Assembly (NCBI GenBank): GCA_036646055.1
Contig: JAVXMY010000004.1
Coordinates: 124,001 to 188,000, forward strand
Length of the DNA: 64,000 nt
Reading direction: 5' to 3'
Source of the DNA: JAVWMQ01 sp036646055
GTDB taxonomy: Bacteria > Bacillota > Clostridia > Peptostreptococcales > Anaerovoracaceae
How positions within the stretch are numbered: the stretch's first letter is position 1; each line of letters opens with the position of its first letter. Of the stretch, positions 15,229 through 23,292 are shown piece after piece. The notes beneath the pieces are model-generated. The model did not search any database. It was not told the origin of the DNA and saw only the letters and a list, made by a program, of their open reading frames with translations. Position numbers and translations under genes: made by a program.

Positions 15229-18153
15229 TTAGTCATTTGCCTTCATTGATGAAGCCATATCTATGTCTTTAATTTTTTTACCCATAATAAGGTTTACAAA
15301 CAGTGTAAAGAGTACTGTCAAAATAGCTGCAAGAACAAAACTAATTAAAGAAATGCTTCGTCCAAACATAATCCCTCCAACCTCAGCTGTTCTAATAACA
15401 AATTGGTGAAGCATAATTCCAAGAGGAACTCCAAAAACAATACCGATATAACTTAGAATATTAATCTCTCTAAATATATATGATGCCACTTCTCTCTGAT
15501 AGAATCCTAACACTTTTATGGTTGCAAGTTCCTTCTTACGCTCACAAATATTAACGTTTGTAAGGTTATATAAAACTATAACAGCCAACGCTCCCGCTGC
15601 AACAATTAGCACATAAATAATATAGTCTATATTCTTAACAGAGTCCGAAAATGTTTCTTCTATATCCTTTGATGAGTTTACAAAAATCGCGCCTTCCTGC
15701 TTTAACAAGTATTCGGTAATTTCATCAGATGTGTAACCTTCATCATAGTTGCCCATTGCAATCATACTATTATACTTAATGTTTCTATTGTATGCTTCAT
15801 TGAAATAATCTTCACTAAAATAGCAAAAACTGTCTACATAGTTTTCAGATATACCAGTTACCTTAACCTTAGCTTGGTTACCACTATTATCAACAACCGT
15901 AACACTATCACCTATGGAAATACCCAGAATTTCGCAGGTTTTTTCCGTTATAATTACTCCTTCATTTGTAAGTTTATATTCTTGGTGAGATTTTCTATCT
16001 CTTAGAGTAACAAACTTACCAAATTCTTCAGGATCTTTAACAATTTTAAGTGTAACATCTTCATTGCTTTTAGAAGATTTAACTTTACCTGCTTCATCTC
16101 TTAGATACTGATAATCTGTAATATATTTGCTGCTAGGTTTGAAGTCTTCTTTATCCAAAAGGATTGTATAATCATAGTTATATAGTTCTCCATATTGAAG
16201 TCCTACTATGTTTCCAATTGAGCCTTTAACGCCAAAGCCTGTTACTAACAGTGCGAAGCAGCCTGCAATACCAATAATGGTCATTAGGAACCTCTTCTTG
16301 TATCTAAATAGATTTCTAAGTGTTACCTTACGAGTAAACTTGAGTCTTGACCAAATTGGTGTAATTCTTTCAAGGAATATTCTCTTTCCTGCAGGTGGTG
16401 CTTTTGGCAGTAACAAGGATGCAGGTTTTTCTTTTAGTTCCTGTCTACAGGCTAAATATGATGTAAGTAGTATACATGCTATAATTGCTGCTGTTACCCA
16501 TACACTTATTATTGGTATAAATTTTATTGTTGTAGGCGGTAAATTATACATCATAGCATAGGCGCCACTAATTACCTTAGGGAAAATATAAAATCCTATT
16601 GCCTGGCCTACTACACTTCCTATGATTGTAGCTAATAATCCATAGCCTAAATAGTAGTTTCTAATAACCTTATTATCGTAACCCAAAGACTTTAAACAAC
16701 CAATTTGAGAACGTTCTTCTTCTATCATTCTGGTCATTGTTGTTAATGCAACTAGTGCGGCAACTAAAAAGAAGAAAATTGGAAACAACTTAGCTATGGC
16801 AGCAATTTTATCTACATCTTTTTCAAAGTTAGATATGCCTATATTGTCTAATCTATCATTAATTATCCATTTGGAGTTGTCAATATCTTTGACTTTTTCT
16901 TTTGCATTTTCTATTTCTTTTGCTGCTTTGGCAAATTCTTTATCAGCTTTTTCTTTATTAATGTTATATGTTTCATATCCATTATTAATAACTTTGGTAG
17001 CTGTTATTAGGCTTTTTTCTTGGTTTTCTAAGTAGTTATATTTATTTTCAATTTCTACTTTACCAGCTGCAATTTGTTCTCTTCCCTTATCATATTCAGC
17101 TATTTGTTTCTTCACTTGGTCTGTTACAGGATATCCAGCTTCCAAAGCTTTTTTGGCTTCTTCAATTTGAGGTGCAACTTTATCTAGTTTATTTTCCTGA
17201 TTTATTAATTTAGCTTTGGCAAGATCTAAGTCTTTTCTCCCCTTTGCTATTTCATTAAAACCCTTATTTACTTCTGCTTTATTACTGTTTAATTCAGCCT
17301 TGGCTTTAGCTAGTTCATTATAGGCTTTATCTTTTTCATTTTTAAGTTTGTTTTCTTCTTTTTGGATTTTCTTTAACTGAGTATTTTTAACTTCTTCAGC
17401 TCTTTCCTTTGATTGAACATTTCCTAAAGCTTTTAAATCATCTTCATTTTTTTTGATTACATTATCTATATATTCATCTGAATAGGTATCTATTGCACTA
17501 TCCTTTTGGGCTGTAGCATAAATCGTTGTAAATGTTTTTCTTTCCTTTTGTGGCATTACATACATGCCAAGGGTTATTCTACCTGAACCTACATTAGTAA
17601 CATCACCAAACTCTGAAATATAAAAGGATGATTTGACAATTCCAACAGTTTTATAGGTTTTGTCTGATTCTTTGTCTTTATACTTCATTCCATGTTTGCC
17701 TTTGTATGAATACATGTTTGGAACTTCCACAACACATTCATCTTTGGTCTTTGGCATCCTACCATCTACAAGAACCAAATCGTTAAGATCTGTCTTCAGT
17801 CTGCCATTTTGGAAGTTTTTTTCCATAAGACGAGTTGTAAGGCTTTCTTTGTTTTCATCCTCAAAAATCATATCTTTTTGATATATTAACTCTGTTTTGT
17901 CTATATATTTCTCATTTTGCAAAGCTTCTTGGTCACTATCTGTAACTCCCAAAGTTCCACGCACCATAAAATCATAGGTCTTGTTTTCTCTATAATAATC
18001 ATTTGCGCTCATTAGCATATCCGGCGCTGTGGCCATAAGTCCAGCCAAAAATCCGGTTCCAAGAGCAACTATACTTACTATAGACAAAAACCTACTAAGA
18101 CTCTTTTTGATTCCTCTTCGGGACATTTTCATAAAAGCCTTGTTCACTACCAC
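15229..18153 (-). CDS. FtsX/MacB-type ABC transporter permease with coiled coil
   Basis: A 974-residue permease. TM1 is at about residues 20-42. A large extracytoplasmic region follows, including a Lys/Glu/Ala-rich coiled coil at roughly 225-430. A first FtsX block of three TMs lies at about 450-580, TM5 near 640 with a second extracytoplasmic domain, and the final FtsX block with three TMs at 850-960. This is the layout of large Firmicutes exporters that move peptides or lipophilic toxins outward. It overlaps its ATPase gene by 7 nt. The substrate cannot be told from sequence. Confidence 0.92.
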   Translation of the reverse strand: MVVNKAFMKMSRRGIKKSLSRFLSIVSIVALGTGFLAGLMATAPDMLMSANDYYRENKTYDFMVRGTLGVTDSDQEALQNEKYIDKTELIYQKDMIFEDENKESLTTRLMEKNFQNGRLKTDLNDLVLVDGRMPKTKDECVVEVPNMYSYKGKHGMKYKDKESDKTYKTVGIVKSSFYISEFGDVTNVGSGRITLGMYVMPQKERKTFTTIYATAQKDSAIDTYSDEYIDNVIKKNEDDLKALGNVQSKERAEEVKNTQLKKIQKEENKLKNEKDKAYNELAKAKAELNSNKAEVNKGFNEIAKGRKDLDLAKAKLINQENKLDKVAPQIEEAKKALEAGYPVTDQVKKQIAEYDKGREQIAAGKVEIENKYNYLENQEKSLITATKVINNGYETYNINKEKADKEFAKAAKEIENAKEKVKDIDNSKWIINDRLDNIGISNFEKDVDKIAAIAKLFPIFFFLVAALVALTTMTRMIEEERSQIGCLKSLGYDNKVIRNYYLGYGLLATIIGSVVGQAIGFYIFPKVISGAYAMMYNLPPTTIKFIPIISVWVTAAIIACILLTSYLACRQELKEKPASLLLPKAPPAGKRIFLERITPIWSRLKFTRKVTLRNLFRYKKRFLMTIIGIAGCFALLVTGFGVKGSIGNIVGLQYGELYNYDYTILLDKEDFKPSSKYITDYQYLRDEAGKVKSSKSNEDVTLKIVKDPEEFGKFVTLRDRKSHQEYKLTNEGVIITEKTCEILGISIGDSVTVVDNSGNQAKVKVTGISENYVDSFCYFSEDYFNEAYNRNIKYNSMIAMGNYDEGYTSDEITEYLLKQEGAIFVNSSKDIEETFSDSVKNIDYIIYVLIVAAGALAVIVLYNLTNVNICERKKELATIKVLGFYQREVASYIFREINILSYIGIVFGVPLGIMLHQFVIRTAEVGGIMFGRSISLISFVLAAILTVLFTLFVNLIMGKKIKDIDMASSMKAND

Positions 18154-18848
18154 TCAATCCTTTCTATTGGAATTGGGGAGTCATTAATTTCAGTGCTGAC
18201 TGCCTTACCATTTTTAATAAAAATCACTCTGTCTGCCATGGCTTTAATTGCCTGGTTATGAGTTATTACTATTACTGTTTTACCTGTCTTCTTACATGTT
18301 TCGTATAGAAGTTTCAATATTGTTTTGCCTGTATTATAGTCAAGGGCTCCAGTTGGTTCATCACAAAGTAGAATCTTTGGATTCTTGGCAATAGCTCTTG
18401 CTATTGAAACTCTTTGTTGCTCCCCTCCACTTAACTGACTTGGGAAGTTATTTAACCTATGGGTCAATCCCACATCTTCTAGTACCTCTTTGCTATCTAA
18501 TGGTTCTTTAGAAATTTCAGATGCTAATTCTACGTTTTCTAAGGCAGTTAGATTTTGTACTAAATTATAAAATTGAAATACAAAACCAACATCATATCTT
18601 CTATAAGATGTAAGTTTTCTTTCACTATAATTACTAATGGTTTTGCCATCTAAAATAACCTTCCCACTAGTGCTACTATCCATACCACCTAAAATGTTTA
18701 ATAGAGTTGTTTTACCAGCTCCAGAAGGTCCTACAATTACGCAAAACTCACCTTTTTCTATTTCTAGATTTAAGTTATCTAAGGCATATATTTTTTGTTC
18801 ACCCATTTGATAAAACTTATTCACATTTTCAAATTTAATATAAGACAT
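18147..18848 (-). CDS. ABC transporter ATP-binding protein (LolD/MacB type)
   Basis: A 233-residue ATPase. Walker A is G-P-S-G-A-G-K-T-T (about residues 40-48), then the Q loop, signature L-S-G-G-E-Q-Q-R near 139, Walker B I-L-L-C-D-E-P-T-G-A-L-D, and the switch H-N. The T-G-A-L-D sequence after Walker B is typical of the MacB/LolD/FtsE group, matching its FtsX-type partner. The SD is GGAGG and the promoter with palindrome is at 18873-18901. Confidence 0.95.
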   Translation of the reverse strand: MSYIKFENVNKFYQMGEQKIYALDNLNLEIEKGEFCVIVGPSGAGKTTLLNILGGMDSSTSGKVILDGKTISNYSERKLTSYRRYDVGFVFQFYNLVQNLTALENVELASEISKEPLDSKEVLEDVGLTHRLNNFPSQLSGGEQQRVSIARAIAKNPKILLCDEPTGALDYNTGKTILKLLYETCKKTGKTVIVITHNQAIKAMADRVIFIKNGKAVSTEINDSPIPIERIEW

Positions 18849-18872
18849 TTGTGACCTCCATATACTACAATA

Positions 18873-18901
18873 ATTATATAGGTTTTGAATCCTATATGCA
18901 A
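18873..18901 (-). promoter_or_regulatory. ABC exporter promoter with palindromic operator in the spacer
   Basis: Minus strand: TTGCAT (18896-18901), 17-nt spacer, TATAAT (18873-18878). An exact inverted repeat ATATAGG-N8-CCTATAT (18876-18897) fills the spacer and overlaps the -10. This is the geometry of an operator for a dimeric repressor or MerR-like activator. No regulator gene is adjacent. Confidence 0.6.
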
Positions 18902-18941
18902 TAAAAAGCCTACAATAGATCTACTTATTAAACTAAAAAAA

Positions 18942-18971
18942 GATAAGCCCTGGTGTAACCAAAAACTTATC
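18942..18971 (-). terminator. Terminator of the hemolysin III gene
   Basis: GATAAG (18942-18947) pairs with CTTATC (18966-18971), with a small inner GGT/ACC pairing. On the minus strand it is followed by seven T. Confidence 0.6.
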
Positions 18972-19001
18972 CTTTAGACATATCTAATTAATACCTCTTA
19001 G

Positions 19002-19652
19002 TTATTTTAAATTCATTACTGAAATAATGTGCATTAGTGATCCAATCATAATAAACACATGGAATATCTCATGGAAACCAAACTTTTTAAACCAATTAGG
19101 CTTCTTAAGTATATACATTACCGCTCCAGTTGTATATGATATACCCCCAAGTGCTAGAAATATAATTGTTAATGTTGGCAATGATGCAAGGGATTTAATA
19201 TCAAATATTATTGCCCAGCCCATTAATATATAAATTGAAGTATAAAGCCATCTAGGCGCACTAAGCCAACAAATCTTAACAATAATTCCTATTAAGGCAA
19301 ATCCCCAAATAATGCCAAGGTAAATGAAAGATTTTGGTTCAGGCATACCATTATATAGAATTGGTGTATATGAACCTGCAATTAAAACGTAAATCATAGA
19401 GTGATCAAGTTTCCTAAGCCTTGTATACACCTGCTCATTTCCATTTGAATAGTGATATATTGCACTACATGAATAAAGAGCTATAAGGGATAGTCCAAAG
19501 ACTACATATGATAGTAATGTTCCAAAACCTAAGTCTCCTACTACTATGTAATTAATAATCATATATGCTGTTGCGAATACAGATAGTATCGCTCCTAAGA
19601 AGTGAGTTTTAAAACTCCATTCATCTCTAGGGTTTTGTAAAATTTTAGTCAT
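19002..19652 (-). CDS. Hemolysin III family membrane protein (PAQR/YqfA-like)
   Basis: A 216-residue protein with seven predicted membrane helices. Family residues are visible: H-F-L-G-A near residue 17, S-A-I-Y-H-Y-S near 63, L-D-H-S-M-I-Y near 87 and the final H-E-I-F-H-V-F around 194. These His, Asp and Ser residues form the metal site of PAQR-like proteins. The hemolysin name is historical; the cellular role is unclear. Monocistronic. Confidence 0.93.
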   Translation of the reverse strand: MTKILQNPRDEWSFKTHFLGAILSVFATAYMIINYIVVGDLGFGTLLSYVVFGLSLIALYSCSAIYHYSNGNEQVYTRLRKLDHSMIYVLIAGSYTPILYNGMPEPKSFIYLGIIWGFALIGIIVKICWLSAPRWLYTSIYILMGWAIIFDIKSLASLPTLTIIFLALGGISYTTGAVMYILKKPNWFKKFGFHEIFHVFIMIGSLMHIISVMNLK

Positions 19653-19775
19653 TTAATATCTCTCTTTCATTTTCTTATTCATAATATATAATATATCTTA
19701 AACTTAACTGTTTTTAGATATGTTACAATCTAGTTTTCATTATTATATTACATAGTTATTGCTTTGTCAAATCTG

Positions 19776-19804
19776 TTTACAACAATTATCAAATATAGTA
19801 TAAT
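19776..19804 (+). promoter_or_regulatory. Promoter of the DUF1836-carboxypeptidase operon
   Basis: TTTACA (19776-19781), 17-nt spacer, TATAAT (19799-19804). Confidence 0.65.
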
Positions 19805-19858
19805 AAATTTTAACACAAATAATTAATTTAAGTAAAAGGAATTTAAGGTTAAAAAGTT

Positions 19859-20368
19859 ATGGATAAATTAAAAGAATACAAAGAAATGTTTAAAGAAATT
19901 AGACCTATGGATTGGCATATGATACCTGATATAGATTTATATATGGATCAGGTTATATCATTTATGGAACGACAGCATATTGGCTTAAGTCTAGAGGAAA
20001 GTCTTACCTCTTCTATGGTAAATAACTACGTTAAGCAGGGATTATTACCAAGAGCTACTGGTAAGAGATATAATAGAGACCACATTGCATACTTAACTGC
20101 AATATGTTTACTAAAGCAAGTCACTACAGTTTCCGAAACCAAAAGCCTACTAGATACTCAATTAGAAGACATTTCCATTAAGAATTTTTATGAAAAATAC
20201 ACACATATTCTTGACAAGGAGTTTAATAATGTAGATACTAAAATAGGCGAAAGTGATAACAAAAAACAACTTAGCGAAATCGCTTTAGAGCTAGCAATTT
20301 CAAGTTATGCAAGCAAGTTAGCTTGTGAGTGTATACTCAAATATATCGCCCAGAAAGACGAGGAATAA
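19859..20368 (+). CDS. DUF1836 (MerR-like) DNA-binding protein
   Basis: A 169-residue protein. The central part, M-V-N-N-Y-V-K-Q-G-L-L-P, then Y-N-R-D-H-I-A-Y-L, is the DUF1836 signature, a winged helix related to MerR. The C-terminal half is helical. It is probably a regulator whose target is not evident. It ends 3 nt before the carboxypeptidase gene, so the two are cotranscribed. Confidence 0.88.
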   Translation: MDKLKEYKEMFKEIRPMDWHMIPDIDLYMDQVISFMERQHIGLSLEESLTSSMVNNYVKQGLLPRATGKRYNRDHIAYLTAICLLKQVTTVSETKSLLDTQLEDISIKNFYEKYTHILDKEFNNVDTKIGESDNKKQLSEIALELAISSYASKLACECILKYIAQKDEE

Positions 20369-20371
20369 TTT

Positions 20372-21718
20372 TTGAACAAATTGAGCAATCAATCTCTAAA
20401 ACAGAATACATTTGTAGGCAGATTTCTTTTAATGATTTTAATACTTATGGTCCTTCTTGTAACTATGTTTAACTTTAACCTAGACTGGGTTTATAGTAAG
20501 GATACAAAAACAAAAGAAGTTAAGCTTCCTAAGGTTAATAGCGCTTCTGCCATTGTGATTAATTCCAAAAATGGAGCACTACTATATGACAAAGACAAGG
20601 ATAAGCGTATTTATCCGGCAAGCACAACTAAAGTTCTAACTGCAATTGTAGCTATAGAAAATGGTAAACTTGATGATGTAATAACTGTTTCTGAAAACGC
20701 ACTTAAAGGTATGGAAAAAGGTGGAGCTCATATTGCTCTTGATGCTGGCGAAGAAATTACGTTAAACAATGCTCTTTATGGCCTGCTTATGGCTTCTGCC
20801 AATGAATGTGCCATTGCAATTGCTGAACATATTTCAGGTACAGAAGAAGAATTTGCTAAATTAATGAACAAAAAGGCTGCAGATCTTGGTCTTACTGATT
20901 CAAACTTTACAAATGCAAGTGGTCTTTTTAACAAGAATCACTACTCAACTGCCCACGACCTAGCAATGATTACAAGTTATGCTATTAAAAATCCGGATTT
21001 TTTAAGAATCTTCAGTACCCTATCCTATACTATTCCACCATCAAATATTGATAAAGAGCCAAAGTTAATAAATAATGGTCACAGAATGGTTAAATTAAAA
21101 AGTTGGGAATACCATGGTGTTGTTGGTGGCAAACGTGGATTTATTACAGAATCTAAATTTAATCTTATAACTTATGCTAATAGAGACGATATGGGACTTA
21201 TTACTGTAACAACTAAGGGTGACTCTGAACGAGTAAATCTAGAAGACACAAAGAATTTATTTGATTATTTTTACAAGAACTATAAACTAGTTTATCTACC
21301 TGAAAAAATTAATGATACGCCAATTGAAGACAATTTAAATGGAGACAACAGAATACTTGCTGCTTCAACTTATAACAAAGATGATTTAACTGGAATAATT
21401 GCTAAAACTGCAGATAAGGACCAAATTAAAGGTTCAATAAAGACTAAGGAAAAGTTAGACTACCCTATTAATAAGGGAGAAAAAACTGGTGAAATTATAT
21501 ATACTTTAGATAATGAACCTGTTTCAATTGTCCCCTTAGTAGCCAAAGAAGAAATTAAATCTAATAAATATTTAGTATTAATTAAGTATTTATTAATGGG
21601 CCTTGCTGTTATATTACTTATATTTGCCCTTATATTAGGAATTCTAATTATTAGAGCTAAACGAATAAAAAGACGTAATGCTGCAATAATTGCAAAGCGA
21701 CGCAAAAATAGATTATAA
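20372..21718 (+). CDS. D-alanyl-D-alanine carboxypeptidase (peptidase S11)
   Basis: Trims the terminal D-Ala of peptidoglycan stem peptides. A 448-residue protein with signal/anchor (residues 15-35) and catalytic S-x-x-K (Ser84, Lys87 in Y-P-A-S-T-T-K). The S-A-N triad is at 142-144. The third motif is K254-R-G instead of K-T-G, a change at a conserved position. A C-terminal TM (about 404-426) and a basic tail follow, as in DacA/DacF-type enzymes. The start is TTG at 20372, preceded by AGGA. Confidence 0.92.
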   Translation: MNKLSNQSLKQNTFVGRFLLMILILMVLLVTMFNFNLDWVYSKDTKTKEVKLPKVNSASAIVINSKNGALLYDKDKDKRIYPASTTKVLTAIVAIENGKLDDVITVSENALKGMEKGGAHIALDAGEEITLNNALYGLLMASANECAIAIAEHISGTEEEFAKLMNKKAADLGLTDSNFTNASGLFNKNHYSTAHDLAMITSYAIKNPDFLRIFSTLSYTIPPSNIDKEPKLINNGHRMVKLKSWEYHGVVGGKRGFITESKFNLITYANRDDMGLITVTTKGDSERVNLEDTKNLFDYFYKNYKLVYLPEKINDTPIEDNLNGDNRILAASTYNKDDLTGIIAKTADKDQIKGSIKTKEKLDYPINKGEKTGEIIYTLDNEPVSIVPLVAKEEIKSNKYLVLIKYLLMGLAVILLIFALILGILIIRAKRIKRRNAAIIAKRRKNRL

Positions 21719-21759
21719 AAAAATAACTATACCAACAGTCTAGTGATTTTTTAATTTAA

Positions 21760-22200
21760 TTATTTCATACAGCGCTTATCCATCTTCTTAATCTTATCAG
21801 ACAATGCTTGTAACTCTGACTTGGATAATTCAGGTAAATGTTCAAGCTGATCAAAAAACTCTGTAACAGTTTCGTTTTCAGCAACTTTAATTATTTCCAT
21901 ATAATAACTTACAACAATTGCAGGTATCATTCCAACTAGTAGCAAAGTGTATAATGAAATAAAGATGGAAATTATTCTGCCAATAGCAGTTATGGCTACA
22001 AAGTCACCAAAACCAATGGTAACTCCCATAGTATAACAATACCATACAGCATCTCCAAAACGCTCAAAGCCTGGCTCAATAAAATACAAAAGTCCAGATG
22101 CACAAAGAATAGTAAATACATACCCCATTATTATTTTATCTGCTTTAGTTCTTTGTAAAATTGACCAAAGCATTCTTAATCTTCTTTTTTGCTTTTTCAT
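21760..22200 (-). CDS. Two-TM potassium channel-like protein
   Basis: A 146-residue protein. TM1 is about residues 22-42, a pore loop has the selectivity-filter-like T-I-G-F-G-D near 61-66, TM2 is about 72-97, and a cytoplasmic helical tail follows. The filter is a K+ channel (T-x-G-Y/F-G-D) type. No RCK domain is present, so gating is unknown. It converges on the carboxypeptidase gene; the 41 bp between them show no clear terminator. Confidence 0.85.
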   Translation of the reverse strand: MKKQKRRLRMLWSILQRTKADKIIMGYVFTILCASGLLYFIEPGFERFGDAVWYCYTMGVTIGFGDFVAITAIGRIISIFISLYTLLLVGMIPAIVVSYYMEIIKVAENETVTEFFDQLEHLPELSKSELQALSDKIKKMDKRCMK

Positions 22201-22221
22201 AAAACCCTCTCAAAAAATACC

Positions 22222-22396
22222 CGGGATGCCGTTTGGTCGCATAATTCACGCCCTTAAGTTAATAAAGGGGGATTCCTCTCTCATGGTTCTGTCTTCCACT
22301 CTAAGGAGGCTTGACATAGTCAATCGAATCTGGATTCCAAGAATAATATGTAGGTTGAATTAAGCGTCCATAACAAACACCCTAGGCATCTATTTC
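22222..22396 (-). ncRNA. ssrS: Probable 6S RNA
   Basis: The 290-bp gap between the channel gene and yebC contains a rod-like RNA on the minus strand of about 170 nt. The ends GATGCC (22385-22390) and GGCATC (22225-22230) pair, with an adjacent GTTTG/CAAAC pairing. Further in, GCTTAATTCA pairs with TGAATTATGC except for one position. Beyond this is a large unpaired central region and a branched apical part, the shape of 6S RNA. Size and the T-C-A-A-C-C and G-G-A-A-T-C-C elements resemble clostridial 6S RNAs as I remember them. The -10 TATAAT lies at 22404-22409. Confidence 0.66.
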
Positions 22397-22403
22397 TATA
22401 ACT

Positions 22404-22409
22404 ATTATA
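22404..22409 (-). promoter_or_regulatory. -10 box of the 6S RNA
   Basis: TATAAT on the minus strand, about 14 nt before the first base of the closing stem. The -35 is not obvious. Confidence 0.5.
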
Positions 22410-22448
22410 CCACGAATTCCAAAAAATATTCTTACAAAAACCTAAAAA

Positions 22449-22465
22449 AGCAACTTTTTGTTGCT
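22449..22465 (-). terminator. Terminator of yebC
   Basis: AGCAAC (22449-22454) pairs with GTTGCT (22460-22465). On the minus strand a run of T follows, 27 nt after the yebC stop. Confidence 0.72.
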
Positions 22466-22491
22466 CTTTTATGGATTATAAATATTAATAA

Positions 22492-23214
22492 TTAATCTAA
22501 TTCTACTGTACAGTTATGATATACCTTCTGAACATCATCATTATCTTCTAGAATTTCAATCATCTTGCGAAGATTCTTAATATCCCCAGACTCAGTTGGT
22601 GTAGCTTCCATTGATGGTAGATATTCAATATCTGCATCAACAAATTCATAACCAGCATTTCTTAAACTTTCAGCAACAGCTTCAAAATCATCTGGAGCAG
22701 TTAAAATATCAAAACTATCATCATAAGTTTCCATATCTTCCATTCCAGCTTCAAGAGCTGCTTCCATAAGTTCATCTTCATTAACATCATCAGTCTTCTC
22801 AATTACAATTAGACCCTTTCTGCTAAACATATAAGACACGCAACCTGGAGTTCCAAGGTTACCACCATATTTATCAAAAGCATGTTTAATAGATGCTGTT
22901 GTTCTATTTCTGTTATCAGTAAGTACGTCAACGATTACTGCAACACCAGCTGCACCGTAACCTTCAAAACTACCAGTTTCATAAGTTTCACCAGCAAGTT
23001 CTCCTGTACCCTTCTTGATAGCTCTCTTAATGTTGTCGTTTGGCATATTAACGCCTTTAGCTTTATCTATAGCATGCTTAAGCGCAACATTATATTCAGG
23101 GTCCCCACCGTTTTTAGCTGCCACTGTAATCGCTCTTGCAAATTTAGTGAACATAGCTGCTCTTTTAGAGTCCTGTTTTTCTTTTCTTCCTGCAATTGTA
23201 CCATGTCTACCCAT
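22492..23214 (-). CDS. YebC/PmpR family protein
   Basis: A 240-residue YebC family member. It starts M-G-R-H-G-T-I-A-G-R-K, the diagnostic N-terminus, and has D-N-R-N-R-T near residue 102 and the F-S-R-K-G region near 130. The family was described as transcriptional regulators; newer work links members to relief of ribosome stalling at proline-rich stretches. Single gene with SD AAGGAGG. Confidence 0.95.
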   Translation of the reverse strand: MGRHGTIAGRKEKQDSKRAAMFTKFARAITVAAKNGGDPEYNVALKHAIDKAKGVNMPNDNIKRAIKKGTGELAGETYETGSFEGYGAAGVAVIVDVLTDNRNRTTASIKHAFDKYGGNLGTPGCVSYMFSRKGLIVIEKTDDVNEDELMEAALEAGMEDMETYDDSFDILTAPDDFEAVAESLRNAGYEFVDADIEYLPSMEATPTESGDIKNLRKMIEILEDNDDVQKVYHNCTVELD

Positions 23215-23292
23215 GTGGTACCTCCTTCTTTTTTTTAAACTACCTTAATATTATAAAACATATTACGAAAAATTTCAAAGTATATTTCAATT

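Noticed and set aside
21719..21759. Terminator between the carboxypeptidase and channel genes
   Set aside because: The 41-bp gap is AT-rich but has no convincing stem.
23015..23248. Plus-strand ORFs opposite yebC
   Set aside because: Antisense shadow frames with no SD or family features; yebC is certain.
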